Source of the DNA: Bolinopsis microptera
Taxonomy: Eukaryota > Ctenophora > Tentaculata > Lobata > Bolinopsidae
Assembly: GCF_026151205.1 (NCBI RefSeq)
Contig: NC_087077.1
Span: forward strand, 992,001 to 1,056,000
DNA: 64,000 bases
Direction of reading: 5' to 3'
The notes beneath the pieces are model-generated. The model was not told the origin of the DNA and made no database searches. It saw only the letters and a program-made list of their open reading frames with translations. This document shows positions 12,496-23,674 of the stretch, in pieces (the first letter of the stretch is position 1; each line of letters opens with the position of its first letter). The translations under genes and the position numbers were made by a program.

Positions 12496-15400
12496 GTAAG
12501 TTCTTGGATTATTGGAATTTGTAATTTAAATTTCTGTTATTTGTAATTTAAATGTTTATTTAGTTTCATAAATTGGAAGATAAGTTCCATGACAATATGA
12601 GATAAGCTCATTCTAGCAAGCACAATATGTTGCCGCGTATGGGGCAGGGAGGGTAAGCCTCAAAATTGTTATTAAAATCCTGTAACCAGCATCGTGAATT
12701 GAACAAGGCCACGGATCGCCAGTACTTTCAGATAATTCGTCTCAGATTCATAACATTGTCATTGTGAATGAGGGCTTTAATTTGCGATCATGTTACTCCT
12801 GGCACTTGACAGTGATAGAGCACGGTGACTTTACAGTCTCACCGCCCTTCCCTCCAGGGACGTAGCCAGGATTTTTCTTTGAGGGGGGCTGTCGGCGAGC
12901 GAAGCGAGCCGACGCATCCAATCAAGCTGCGCAGCGAGCGAAGCGAGCAAGCTGTGGCAGGGGTCTGGGGGCGCAGCCCCCAGCGGGGTCCAGGGGCGGA
13001 GCCCCTTGGCGGAGCCCCTTGGCGGGGGCTAGGGGGGCGCAGCCCCCCGGAATTTTTTGCGAAACAGGGTGTTTTAGACGACATTTGGCATTAAAGAAAT
13101 TTGTAGGACAGCAATAAACTGGGATTGAAAAGAATCAAGTACTCACGTAAATTTGGTAACTTCACAACAGCAATCTGCATTCTCCAATCAGAATTTACGA
13201 CTTACTCAGGCCTCATCGTCTTAAGATTTTTACATTTCCTACGGTCTAGGGGACACTATTGACTATAATTATAGAAGTCTTCTAGAATGTTTGCTTGGAT
13301 TTAATGACATATATTTACTAATCCACAGTTCAAATCTTTGACTGACTGCAGTCATAAACACAGCCCAGTTACCAGGCGACCATGGGGACTAGGGGGCTTA
13401 TCTTTTTTCTGGGGTTCGATTTTTTCCGGGGGGGGCTGCCGCCCCCCTAGCCCCCCCCCCTGGCTACGTGCCTGCTTCCCTCTCCTTCTCTGTGACGTCA
13501 CATTATCCCGTCATGTGGTTCTCTGTGACGTCACATTATCTCATCATATGGTTCTCTGTGACGTCACATTATCCCGTCATATGGTTCTCTGTGACGTCAC
13601 ATTATTTCGTCATATGGTTCTCTGTGACGTCACATTATCCCGTCATGTGGTTCTCTGTGACGTCACATTATCTCATCATATGGTTCTCTGTGACGTCACA
13701 TTATCTCATCATGTGGTTCTCTGTGACGTCACATTATCCCGTCATATGGTTCTCTGTGACGTCACATTATTTCGTCATATGGTTCTCTGTGACGTCACAT
13801 TATCCCGTCATGTGGTTCTCTGTGACGTCACATTATTTCGTCATATGGTTCTCTGTGACGTCACATTATCTCATCATATGGTTCTCTGTGACGTCACATT
13901 ATCTCATCATATGGTTCTCTGTGACGTCACATTATCTCGTCATGTGGTTCTCTGTGACGTCACATTATTGCATCATGTGGTTCTCTGTGACGTCACATTA
14001 TTTCGTCATGTGGTTTGGTCATGTGATGATATCGTGGTTGTGAATATTAACATCAGCCATGCTATGTTGGGCTATGCAGCTTCAGAACATTACAGTGATC
14101 TTAATCACTAGAGTTGTTCGGACCACTGAAATTGTTTGGACCAATTGAGCATATAATTTCAACTTTAATCTGAAACTGGATTTGTTCGTGGATTTAGGAG
14201 ACACTTTGGGTATGATATACTGAAGGCGGGTTTGGAACAGTCCTTAAAGTTAGAGCGAAGATTTAAAGTACTGCAGTTATTGTATATAATGAACTCTAAT
14301 TTTAACAATTCAGCTCCCAATTAAACTAAGTGACTCTAATTTTAACAAAGTGGCTCCCAATTAAGCGATATAGCACTAATTTTAACAATTTTAACTCTCA
14401 TTATGATGAACTCTAATTCAAATAATTTCAGGGTGAACCACTCTTAGAATTTGGAGTACTAAAACTAGAGGTTAGTTTCTGTGTTAGTTTCAGTGATGAA
14501 TCTGCTTTGTTTAGTTTTATTTGAAATTCGTTCTTATTTGTTCTATAATGGTCTTAGATGATAACATTAAATAGTTCTACGGAGAAGAAACTTTCTAGAA
14601 AATTATGCGGAACCGATACGAAATTTTATAGACTTGTATCGTTGTAATATATACTTGTGGCCCCACTAATGATTGTAGAGTCTTTGTTTACTCAATACTC
14701 AATACTCATGATTAGCGCTTTAATCGGTCGCTTTCTAGTGTCTTAACCCAAATCGATCATCGATGATATTGTGAAACTTTTAAAACTCAAACTCAACCCC
14801 CATCGGTTAGTGTCGTGTAAGCGGACACTTCGTGTAGACTGCTCGTTATGCCATATATAGTAAGATTGGGATGACATAATTGAACAACCTTTAATTCAGC
14901 CAGCGGGGCATTGTATTTTGAAAAGCTTGTTTACAATGGCGATGGTGTAAGTATCAATAGGACGTGGTTAGCCTTCTTCTAGTCGGAATTAGTGTGGATA
15001 ATAATGCAGGATACTCTGTGTAGTGAATGATAAAGGAATTACTGTTTTAATTAAGGTGCAGGCCGGAGGAATGTTCAATGTTGTTTGCGCTTGAATATGC
15101 GGGACTATTCAACATCTTTTAAGCAACCGCTGACATGTACGTTGCGCGCCGATGAGAAATTACATTAAATTGGCCCAAGTATGCAACAGTGTACGAATTG
15201 TTGCGCGCGCAGCAGCCATGTGCGCTGCCGTCCGTCCATGGTTAAGTTATTGATTGCTTATGTTTTTTAAAACGGTCCTGTTTACAGCAAGGGTTCAAAG
15301 TTAACGGAACTGATGGAAGATACCTATTTCTGTTCGAGAAGTTACTACTTTTTACCAAACAGAAAGACGGAAAATACCAATACAAAGCCCATCTTTTGGT

Positions 15401-18400
15401 AAGTCTCCAAGACCAAGTTTAGCAGTCTCAATATATTTACATCCTATATATTTTACATCCTACTTTTTACGGACGAAATGTTATATTTGATGATGGCACT
15501 CCTTACAAATACTGTTTCACAGCCATCAGAAATAGGGATGACGGAGGGTGATAAGAATGAAGTTAAATTTGAGATCGAGAAGTTTGAAGCAAAGAAGAGA
15601 ACGAAATATGTAGTTCAGGTAGATTGAATTTTATGAAAATTATTCTGTAATTTTTACACTCCTAGATTTGTAGTCAGTGTAAATAGACCTTTGTTGATCT
15701 TTACTTCTTAACAAAAAAAATTTCATTTCTTAACAAAACAAATTTCACTTTATACATAATATCATCATCATCCTCAGGCGCCATCATTAGATACTAAGGC
15801 AACGTGGGTATACGAGATAAAAAGATCAGTCTTAGAAAACCAAGACAATATCACTCCTCAAATGCGAGAGGTTCTGCTGAAGGGATACCTAGCATGGACA
15901 AAACTAACCAATTCAATGATATCTTACACAACTCCAAGTACACTAGTAAGTCTAGGGAAGCGTCTGCTCTTCGGTTTTAACGTGTCATAATGAAATCGAT
16001 CACTGGTCACGAAATTTCAACTATTCGTACTTTTTACTACAACAGACATTTTTTAGCTTAACATGCCCATTTATTCCAGGTTTCGTATATCTGCCTGGAT
16101 TTGAGCAGAATGAGGATGATGAAAGTGGTCCTCCAACGCCCGACCTTGATAACTCCAATCAAATCACAGTGAGAGTCTTTAGACTTAATTTTTAGAGTTA
16201 GAAACTAATTTGTCTTATTTTCTCTGAACATACTCAATCGAGGACAGTATCACGGTAATATTTGTAAGTGAATAAAGTTTTCTGTAAGTTTCATTTATTT
16301 TAACGACCCCTGCAATCAGGTAATATCCCCGACCCTCAAGTCCCCGCCTCCCGAGTCTACATTTACCTACTCGTCCCCCTCACCAGACCGTCAGATCCAC
16401 GACGACAGTGGAATTGAGGATCCTGCACCTGTCACCAAGAACACTGTGGATTATAGTTCACTAGATGTCAAGGCTATCAAGGACAGGTATAGTTTCAACG
16501 AGAGATATCATCATGGTTACAATCTATATAATTAATGAATGCATCTCGCTGTATGAAAGTAAGCACTTATGTTTCGAGATTTTGATGATAATGAATCATT
16601 GTGGTTGTTTATCTGAATGAAATGTAATAATATTTTTCATTCACTGGCTCTAAAAAGTAACCATCCAGGTGGAAGCAGCAAGAAAAACTAGCAAATTCCA
16701 ACACTGCTCCAGTCCGCAACTTCCACCGTCGTATGTCACCAGCCATTGCCGCTAAACTGGAGACCTGGCCCGTGCCAGACACCGATATGAACCCCTCTGA
16801 TATTATTAAAAGGAACAGCAAAATCCTCCCTGACGGCAATATAAGCAAATCTGGGGGCGGAGAGGAATCGCCCAAACCTTGTCTTGCACGAATTTCCCAT
16901 CTACAGGTAGGAATTATGTATTTTTTGGGAGATCAGTAAAATAACCATTTTGTCCCCTGAAATTTATTATAACTAGATTCAGATTATTCATCGGGGGAAC
17001 AGGAAGGCATTGAATAACTAGTTTCTTTAGTTTCTCGCTCCTATCACCTCCCTTCTTTTTGTATCACGTCGTGACCCCCACGGTCGTTTCACTATGGTAG
17101 AGTTTCTACGATACAGGGGGAGCCGCGGGTCATACAACGTATGACAACCTTCTTTGAGGCTAAGCAGAGTATTTTCTCGCTCTTTCCACGATGTAGCTCG
17201 TGATTGGCTGATCCAATCGGACTCGAATAATGTCATTAGAGATGATGACTCATTTCTTTTTATACACATTTTTTCAATTTGGATCGAAATATTATGACTT
17301 TCTCCGATACCATAACATCACGCTGTTTATCTATACGTTTGTTACCTTTTCTGAATTCTCAGGAGACGAAAGACAAGGCTGGACCGGTAAAGCGAGACAT
17401 CAAATCCCTAATCGCTCAGGACTTAGCTAAATCGCAAGCCCGTTACGACATGTTATCCCCAGACTCCAACAACCATCCGGACTGCGAGGGAGCGAACCTG
17501 TTCAGCGCTCTGGATAGCTCCAGACACCAGGTCGTCTCTCCGAAACAGAGTAACGGAAGCAATGAGGTGTTCTCGCCCACAGATAACAAGAAGAATGAGG
17601 TGTTCACGCCCACAGATAACAAGAAGAGTGGTAATACTATGAAAACTAACCTCAATGATAAAAAATATAACAAAAAGTGCAAGGATCAAGAAGCTTTAGA
17701 TTTGTCAGATAACGATGAGATGATAGTTAGATTCACGAAAGGATGCAATATCTCTGGAACTAATACAACCAAGCGCAACAGTTACATGATAGAAAAGGAT
17801 CTCAAAAAACCATCCCAAATTTTTCTCCTCACTCTTCTGATTCAGAGGCAGCCTCTGACTCCGAAGCAACTGCTGCCAGAGTCGACAAGATCAAACGAAT
17901 GGCGGACAAGCACAAGAAGACGATCAAGGCAGAAACTGAGCAGGTATCCCCGATTGAGATGGACGCTTCTTTAACAGATCATCTCATGGGTCTTTACGAC
18001 GCACAATCCAGTAGATGCAGGACACCAAATCCTGAAGAGGACGAAGTCGTGCAGAAGATGTCGAGTCTCTCCACTAAAGACAAAGCGTCTTCTCCCAAAT
18101 ATTCTGGTAGATCTGTCAAGACCACCTCTAGCAAGGAACTGGACGATAAGACCTTAACTAAGGACAAGGACACCACGTTAACTAAGGACACTACATTGAC
18201 TCGGGACAACACTGTGTACAAAGGATCGTCCCTTATTCGAGAGGACCTCCGGATGATGACAAAGAGATAGTGATGAAGCCGGTGACGGGGACAGACTCTC
18301 CTCGAACCCTAACTAGGAACAGAATGCACAGACGAGCTGCTCGGAGGGGTGGTAAAAGTGACAGTGACAGTGAGAGTGAGAGTACAACTAGCAGTGGAAG

Positions 18401-21400
18401 CAAGTCTTCTGGTAACAAGACCAAATCCTCCGGTCTCCAGAAACCCTCAGCTAATAGAACTACGTCCGGATCTCCGGTTGTCAAGAAATCTGATTCTGCA
18501 AGCTCCGTTCAGTCGCACAGAAGTAGATCAGGGTCGAACAAGGCAGAACCCAAGTCAAGCAACACCACAAAACCAGTACCTGGCAATGTAGCCCAATCTG
18601 CGACCGTTAAGAAAGCAACTCTCCGGACTAGAACTGCTTCGTTTAACCAGGAAGAGAACCCCTTCTTCAAGGGTATACCGTTAAGTTTAACAGCAGTAGA
18701 ATCCGCAACACCTCCAAGGAAGTCTGTGGGAACACCCACCAAGTCTGTGGCTACTGACTCTCCCATCAACAGAAGCAAAGGTATTATGATGATAACTTTT
18801 AAATTGGTGCTACCACATATTTAACTTACATAGAAAATGTAACGTTTATATTTTTAGGCATTTGTTTTAGCTTATTTGGTTTAAACTTGGAACATGGAAC
18901 CCAGGATATTTCATTTAAGGTCAGGCACTGTGTTATTCATTAAAATCTCCTCCTAAAAAAAGCTTAATAATGATTCTTCTTAAGCAGGACCAAAACCCAT
19001 CGAGGGGCTCGCTGCTGATAGAAGATCTGCTTATCTCAGTGCTGCTCAATCTAGTTCTGGTAGTAGAAATGATGTAAGTAACCATTTAATTATCTCGTTA
19101 TTTAATAGGGATCATGTTCGCCATCTGCCTGTTTTGAATTTATCCCCGAGTTTTATATTTGACAGAGATCCCGTTTCAGAGAACCTCTAAACGTAAATTA
19201 GGGAAAATAGAGGTAGGTGTGAATGAGCTGTGAAGTGCAATGTGCTTGTGATGTTCATGCTTCCTTCACAATATTAACTGATATTTCTTGGATGTTCATG
19301 ATATTTCATGAACGTTCCACATATCTTCATGAATGTTTCACTTCATGCATCATGCATGGCCAATAATTATTGATAGTAGCTGCATGGTAACTGAAAAAAC
19401 TCACCAAAAATGTAATGTCAAAGAAAGCAATGGCTTTACCCAATGCTCAATATAAAATTATAGAAGCGTTTGAGCTTGCAAGCTTTGATTGTTATGTTTA
19501 GGGAAAAAGTTTGCGGAATGCTAATTCTCAAATTCTGCTAAACAGGAATGTGCCATGCTGCTTTAAATTTTCTTACAGCGGATAACAACGCTCATTTAAA
19601 AATTTGCTCGGCGAGTAGACTACTCTTCAATATTCATCAATCATGGTTTCATAACTACTTGTAAAGTATCTTTATCTCTTTCAATATGTTTAACTTTGTT
19701 CCCCCTTCAGTCGGATTCTGAGATACAGGAACTGAACTCGATCAGATCATCCCAGCTTGTGGCCCGAATGAAGTCACAGTTCCAAGCAAACAGTAAAGTA
19801 AGTACAGCACGTCCTTGATTCAGAGCTTTGATTTTAGAGGTTTTGCAATGTGCATCGCCTGCAGCATGTCAGAAGACTTTACAGTTGATGTCTGACTGAA
19901 AAATGTGTATCGATAATAAGGCATGATCTAGAGTTAGAGCTTAAAAATTGAACTAGGCCTATTTTGCAGGCGAATGTTCCTTTTCACCTGCTGTCGTGTC
20001 CGTAGAACTTAATCGTTGGTTTTCTTGGAAATCGACCTTAGGTGTCGGTTTTCTTGGTTTTTCTTGGAATTAACACATTTTTATCGCCAAGTTGAGAGCC
20101 CCAACCCGTTCGGCTACCCTGTAAGTATCAGCCTAGCTGTTATCCAATGTGCTGTGTTTACTGTGCAGTGTATGTAGAGCAAATATGTGGATTCTTTGAA
20201 ACTCTCTCAAGTTTCAAAACTTCCAAAACTTCCAGTATCCGTATACTTTAGATAAGATTTTTTTCATAAAATATGATGGATTAAGAGAAAACGAACTGTC
20301 TTACGCCACACTTGATGTTTAAACACACACTGCTTATAAACACAATGTTAATAAACACAACTGTTTATTAACACACTGCTATGTCCTCCTGCCTGAAATC
20401 CTGAATGCTTGAACCAAAAATCTATTATTGTAAATTATCTTCAGCGGGGTTTTTTGTGAGATTATATTATTGTACTGAGCTTTCATTGTCATGCCTGTAC
20501 ACCTTACTCCAGCAGTTACTAACACATCTTTATTCTCATATTCTTAACGACAGTTTATAAATCCCAACATAGATCAGCAACATTAGATTCTGCATCCCAA
20601 AATTCATGAAAACATCGGAAGCCTGTGGGGTTTATACTGACAGTTATTCAGTCCCCTAAAAGACCCCTTATATTTTCAGTAAACGGAGAACGGAGAGGGC
20701 CCACACGACTCAAATACTCCCCAGATCACAGAGCTCCCCGGCCACGTCCAGGAGATCCAGTTTAGTTTTGCACACTTCAACTGCTAGCAGTAGCAGTGGT
20801 AGGAAACAGAGTACAGTTACCAAGAAAACTAGCACAGTTCAGAGAGATAATGGCCGGAGTAGTACAGTGCAGCGTAAACAAAACGCTGCACCTCCTCCTC
20901 CTCCTACAGTGCAGCGTAAACAAAACGCTGCACCACCACCTCCTCCTCCAAGACCTCCTGTTCGGGAGTCAAACGGAGCCAACACTTCGCTTTCTACGGC
21001 TAATAATTCAAACAACGCTGCTAAAAGGACTAACGCCATTAAAAAACGACCGAATTCAGCTCAAAAGGCCGCAAATTCGGCCAAATCATCACCATCCACA
21101 AGACCATCCACGGCACCTGGTCTCAAATCGTCCAAACCTGAGATCCGACCAGCTAGTCTCAAATTACAATCTGAGAAACAAGGTTCTAAACCTGGTTCCA
21201 AACCTACTGAGGAGAAGAAGCGAAGGTCCACCCGGATTCCGAGCCCGGTTAAATCGCCACCTTGTTCAGGGATAAGAACCAGTAAGAGTACTTCAAGGGT
21301 CCCACAGAAGGACAATGGTAACATGGCTCCAAAAACTCGTCCTAAAATCAATTCTGCTTCGTCGCGTCTTCAGCAGGGTAATGGCAGTGCTAACCGCCTC

Positions 21401-21916
21401 AAAAACAGTGCCAGTTCTAATCACCTCAAAAATAGTGCCAGCTCTAATCGACTCAAAAACAGTGCCAGTTCTTCAAAACTTAAGAACCCCTCCAAGTTGA
21501 AGAACAGCACAAGCTCTTCGAGAATCCAAGATTCTGATGTATCAGATTGCAGCCGATCAAGTTCGCCTGTTAAACACAGTGGGAGGGCTGTAAAGACACC
21601 CCGTCAACAATCAGCTGGTTTTTGTGGGAGATCAACATCTCTGGCAGACCTGAACAACGCCACTGGAGGAGGTGGTATGATTCCCAAACCGAACCTCAAC
21701 AAACTTCAGTCTCTGAGCAAGAGTACCTCGTCTGTGAATGAGAAGTCAGTGAGACAAGCAAGACGTGAAGCAGCACAGCGTAGAGCAGCAGAGGTCGCCC
21801 GATCACGTGATCCGGACGGATTGGAGGGTGTTCAGGAGATGTCTCCTAGAACTCCGGGCGCGGACGGACGGACCAAGTTTGTGTACGGTGGACACAGGTC
21901 GGATTCCAGGGCTTGA
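12403..21916 (+). CDS. PLEKHG-like DH-PH Rho guanine nucleotide exchange factor (5' part missing)
   Basis: Multi-exon gene; the 5' exons with most of the DH domain are not found. Exons: 12403-12495, 14432-14470, 15288-15398, 15523-15618, 15778-15937, 16080-16168, 16320-16486, 16669-16906, 17363-18780, 18988-19073, 19711-19797, 20680-21916 (stop TGA at 21914). Family members activate Rho-class GTPases: DH catalyses GDP release and PH assists membrane targeting. The DH end (KITGVAIHINKVKRVQELE), the LFLFEKLLLFTK strand of PH, the VQAPS..K..W strand-helix and the post-PH motif FVYLPG match the PLEKHG1-3 layout, as does the long Ser-rich tail. About 1,270 residues are visible. Two one-base deletions interrupt exon 17363-18780, and the last exon does not join in phase to the previous one. 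The gene is convergent with the DNase gene at 22772. Confidence 0.8.
12855..13474. mobile_element. hAT-type non-autonomous DNA transposon, 620 bp
   Basis: Terminal inverted repeats are CAGGGACGTAGCCAGG on the left and the complement of CAGGCACGTAGCCAGG on the right (15 of 16 match). They are flanked by the exact 8-bp duplication CTTCCCTC at 12847-12854 and 13475-13482. CAGG-type ends plus 8-bp duplication fit the hAT superfamily. Both ends are GC-rich with nested direct motifs (GCGAGCGAAGCGAGC; GGGGGCGCAGCCCCC palindromes); the interior is AT-rich without a transposase. It sits in an intron of the RhoGEF. Confidence 0.85.
13486..14013. repeat. 33-bp minisatellite, 16 copies, each with a CRE
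   Basis: Sixteen units, each containing CTCTGTGACGTCACATTAT, i.e. the full palindromic cAMP-response element TGACGTCA, followed by a variable segment (CCCGTC, CTCATC, TTCGTC) and CATATGG or CATGTGG. The array starts 3 bp after the right target duplication of the hAT element. Because 33 is divisible by 3, long open frames result (13338-14111, 13468-14043); they are not genes. Confidence 0.95.
14288..14431. repeat. Degenerate ~41-bp repeat ending in a splice acceptor
   Basis: Four loose copies share ACTCTAATTTTAACAA and CTCCCAATTAA. The last one (CTCTAATTCAAATAATTTCAG) supplies the acceptor of RhoGEF exon 14432-14470, and the first contains the similar AACAATTCAG. The similarity is obvious by eye but the copies have diverged. 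Confidence 0.55.
15288..15937 (+). CDS. RhoGEF exons: PH domain
   Basis: Three exons (15288-15398, 15523-15618, 15778-15937) encode QGFKVNG..RYLFLFEKLLLF, SEIGMTEGDKNEVKFEIEKF and YVVQAPSLDTKATWVYEIKR, i.e. PH strands 1-7 and the C-terminal helix with its conserved Trp. A consensus donor GTAAGT follows at 15946. Only the weaker donor at 15938 (CCAA|GTACAC) keeps phase with exon 16080, giving TTPSFVYLPGFEQNEDD. Use of 15946 would give a different open frame without the family motif. Confidence 0.75.
16080..16906 (+). CDS. RhoGEF exons: acidic and Pro-rich linker
   Basis: Exons 16080-16168, 16320-16486 and 16669-16906 join in phase (2/0, 0/2, 1/0). They encode an acidic stretch (NEDDESGPPTPDLD), a Ser/Pro segment (PPPESTFTYSSPSPDR) and a conserved-looking block (NFHRRMSPAIAAKLETW). 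No known domain was recognised. This looks like a disordered regulatory linker with many potential Ser-Pro/Thr-Pro phosphorylation sites. Confidence 0.7.
17363..18780 (+). CDS. RhoGEF large exon, two frameshifts
   Basis: Starts at acceptor TTCTCAG and ends at donor AAAG|GTATTA. It encodes a Lys/Ser-rich tail with an in-frame duplication (EVFSPTDNKK / EVFTPTDNKK), a Ser/Asp patch (SDSEAASDSE), the Thr-Lys-Asp repeat DTTLTKDTTLT and an SDSDSESES patch. The coding frame shifts near 17820 (T5 run) and near 18230 (CCC run). Each shift is repaired by a single extra base, and adding both gives an exon length that matches the phase of the next exon. I infer assembly errors more than decay. Confidence 0.7.
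18988..19797 (+). CDS. RhoGEF exons: GPKPIEGLAADRR and coiled-coil-like segment
   Basis: Exon 18988-19073 completes the split codon left by 18780 and ends in phase 0. Exon 19711-19797 (29 codons) encodes SDSEIQELNSIRSSQLVARM, with a heptad-like pattern. Between this and the last exon lies an 880-bp intron. A 32-nt candidate microexon at 19970-20001 (CAG|GCGAATG ... GTCC|GTAGAA) would supply the two extra bases needed for phase, but it is speculative. Confidence 0.6.
20680..21916 (+). CDS. RhoGEF terminal exon: basic Ser/Pro-rich tail
   Basis: A 382-codon open stretch from 20768 extends upstream in frame to the acceptor TTTTCAG at 20679. It contains a duplicated TVQRKQNAAPPPPP segment, four LKNSASSN-type repeats (about 21395-21480), RRSTRIPSPVKSPP, and a basic helix (VRQARREAAQRRAAEVARS) near the end. 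The start codon nearest 20768 is TTG, so this is an internal exon, not a free-standing gene. The poly-Pro runs could bind SH3 or profilin-type partners (inference). Confidence 0.75.
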
Positions 21917-22771
21917 AATTATTATGTGATACGTTTCATGAACGAGGTTGAAATATTTTAGTACAAGCGCTCTGAGATAGAGTTCATCATGAACTGGTCT
22001 TCAAAGTTGCTTAGCGTTCCTTAAAATGCTCATTTCTTGGAGTAGGTGCTATTTCGGAAGTTATGTTTTTACAATCACTCTCAACTCGATCGATGGTACA
22101 AGTTTCAACTGTTGGTTACTTTGTGAATGCCATGTTTTATGTTATGTTTTTGGCGGGTGCTGCGGACTTTCAAGTTGGTGGTTATCAGTGAAACACTGCT
22201 CTGGTGGTATTCTTGTTTTGTTCATTTAACTCAACTTCTATTGGTGTTTTGTACGACTTATTGGTTTCCACCGGAAATTACATTTTATACGAGACGATTT
22301 TATTTTTGATTGACCCCTATGATTTAAAAGCGGTGGAAAGTTTTTTTGTTCAAATATTAATGAAAAGGAAGGACCGCTCTGCGTTTAAGAAACTTGATTT
22401 GACTTAAGTTGCACTTATCATGATACAGCATACGACTTATTTTATTTTGATCAAAGATTACCGATGTATATAAATAATTTTAGTTTTTTTATGACTTTAC
22501 CTTTTTATAGCCTCGCCCATCACGAACTATGATACAACGTTCGATGAAGAGGAAATAAGTTATTGTAGTGTAAACCACGATAAACGAGTGACGGTGTGAT
22601 GCTCCAATTGTAATTTGTTTGCGCTTGGTTATTTTGTATTTTAATTCTAATTAAAATGATTTGACTATTTTGAATAGTTTGTTGTATCATTCGTCATTTA
22701 ATTGTTACGTCAAGTGAGACAAATAATGGCAATTAAAATTGATAGTACAGATAATAATGACAAATTCAATT
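21917..22771. other. Convergent intergenic region with two 3' UTRs
   Basis: Follows the RhoGEF stop and precedes (in reverse) the DNase stop. AT-rich. An ATTAAA-like hexamer near 22650 (TCTAATTAAAATG) could be a poly(A) signal for the plus-strand gene. Short ORFs at 22026-22407 look like chance. Confidence 0.5.
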
Positions 22772-23674
22772 CTATACAATCCAAAGAGTTTGAATTGGAT
22801 AATGGTCGGATACCCTCCTAGCTTCAGCCGCTGTAAAGTTAAAGGTCGTATCAAACCTATCCACAGTGGTGTTAGTAAACCGAGCTGCCCCAGCTGCCAC
22901 AAACCTATCATACGCACAGTCCGTGTTGTCCGACACGGTGGTGTCAGCAGAGCTATCAATCAACCAAGTGAAGCTGGTGCTAGTCGCCAGTGAGATAGAA
23001 GCGTACTCTGAAGCCTTCAAGTAGCTGCAGTCAGCGTTGAAGTCCCCCATTATGAGGGCGTCAGTTGGGTAACCTTGTGAAGTAGCCCAGTTGTAAGCGT
23101 TTTCCATCTCCCCTAATTCCTCAGGAACATCGTCCGGGTCAGTATGGACACCCATCAATGTCAACTCCTGCCCACTGGATTTGTCACTGAGGTGCACTAC
23201 CAGTGGTTCCCTGTGGAATATGTCCTGAGGGTCCGGGTACTCAGCCTGCTTCTTGACTGCAAGTTTGTCCTGATCGTAGAACAGAGCATATTGTTCCCTG
23301 TACCGAGACCTCCCCAACCTCTTGCTCAGCGCCATGCTGTAGTTCCTGTGAAGTTGACAGTCTGCCAAGAAGTCATGTATCATGACCTGGGATTTATCCT
23401 TTATCTCCTGGATCATGACAGCGTCGTACTTGGTAACTATCTGGATCAGGTAGTCTCTGACGTCTTTCCTGCTGTACTTAGTTTTTCCAAAAGACTGGAT
23501 ATTGAAGGCTCCAATCTTGACGTAGTTATCTGCTGGAGCAGCAGTAGGTTGGTTAGGTGTAGTAACGTTAGGAGTAGGAGTGGTTGGGGTGGTGATGGTG
23601 GGAGGGAGGGTGGGAGAGAGACTTGCTGTTTGTGCTACACACAGGATCACTAGTAGGGCCCCTTCCAGGATCAT
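22772..23674 (-). CDS. Secreted DNase I family endonuclease, intronless
   Basis: 300-aa protein that hydrolyses double-stranded DNA with divalent metals, predicted extracellular. Residues 1-19 form a signal peptide; 20-48 are a Thr/Pro-rich linker not found in vertebrate DNase I. The catalytic core follows: GAFNIQSFG (55-63), metal-binding Glu in VMIQEIKD (E90), catalytic His in MGVHTDP (H177), GDFNADCSY (D211, N213), CAYDRFV, and the C-terminal SDHYPIQ (D290, H291). Cys216 and Cys253 correspond to the conserved DNase I disulfide. N-glycosylation sequons occur at NYS, NTT and NFT. The ATG context (AAAATGA on the coding strand) is good and the core length is normal. The gene has no introns, unlike its neighbours, so a retrocopy origin is possible. 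Confidence 0.92.
   Translation of the reverse strand: MILEGALLVILCVAQTASLSPTLPPTITTPTTPTPNVTTPNQPTAAPADNYVKIGAFNIQSFGKTKYSRKDVRDYLIQIVTKYDAVMIQEIKDKSQVMIHDFLADCQLHRNYSMALSKRLGRSRYREQYALFYDQDKLAVKKQAEYPDPQDIFHREPLVVHLSDKSSGQELTLMGVHTDPDDVPEELGEMENAYNWATSQGYPTDALIMGDFNADCSYLKASEYASISLATSTSFTWLIDSSADTTVSDNTDCAYDRFVAAGAARFTNTTVDRFDTTFNFTAAEARRVSDHYPIQTLWIV

Noticed and set aside
12825-13094. 89- and 81-codon Gly/Pro-rich ORFs
   Set aside because: They lie in the GC-rich left end of the hAT element with overlapping frames on both strands, an effect of base composition.
13338-14111. 257-codon and 191-codon ORFs rich in CDVTL / FSVTSHY repeats
   Set aside because: Read-through of the 33-bp CRE minisatellite and the end of the hAT element, not proteins.
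20796-21275. 159-codon ORF in a second frame over the last RhoGEF exon
   Set aside because: Shadow of the basic Ser-rich coding frame; its composition reflects the true frame's codons.
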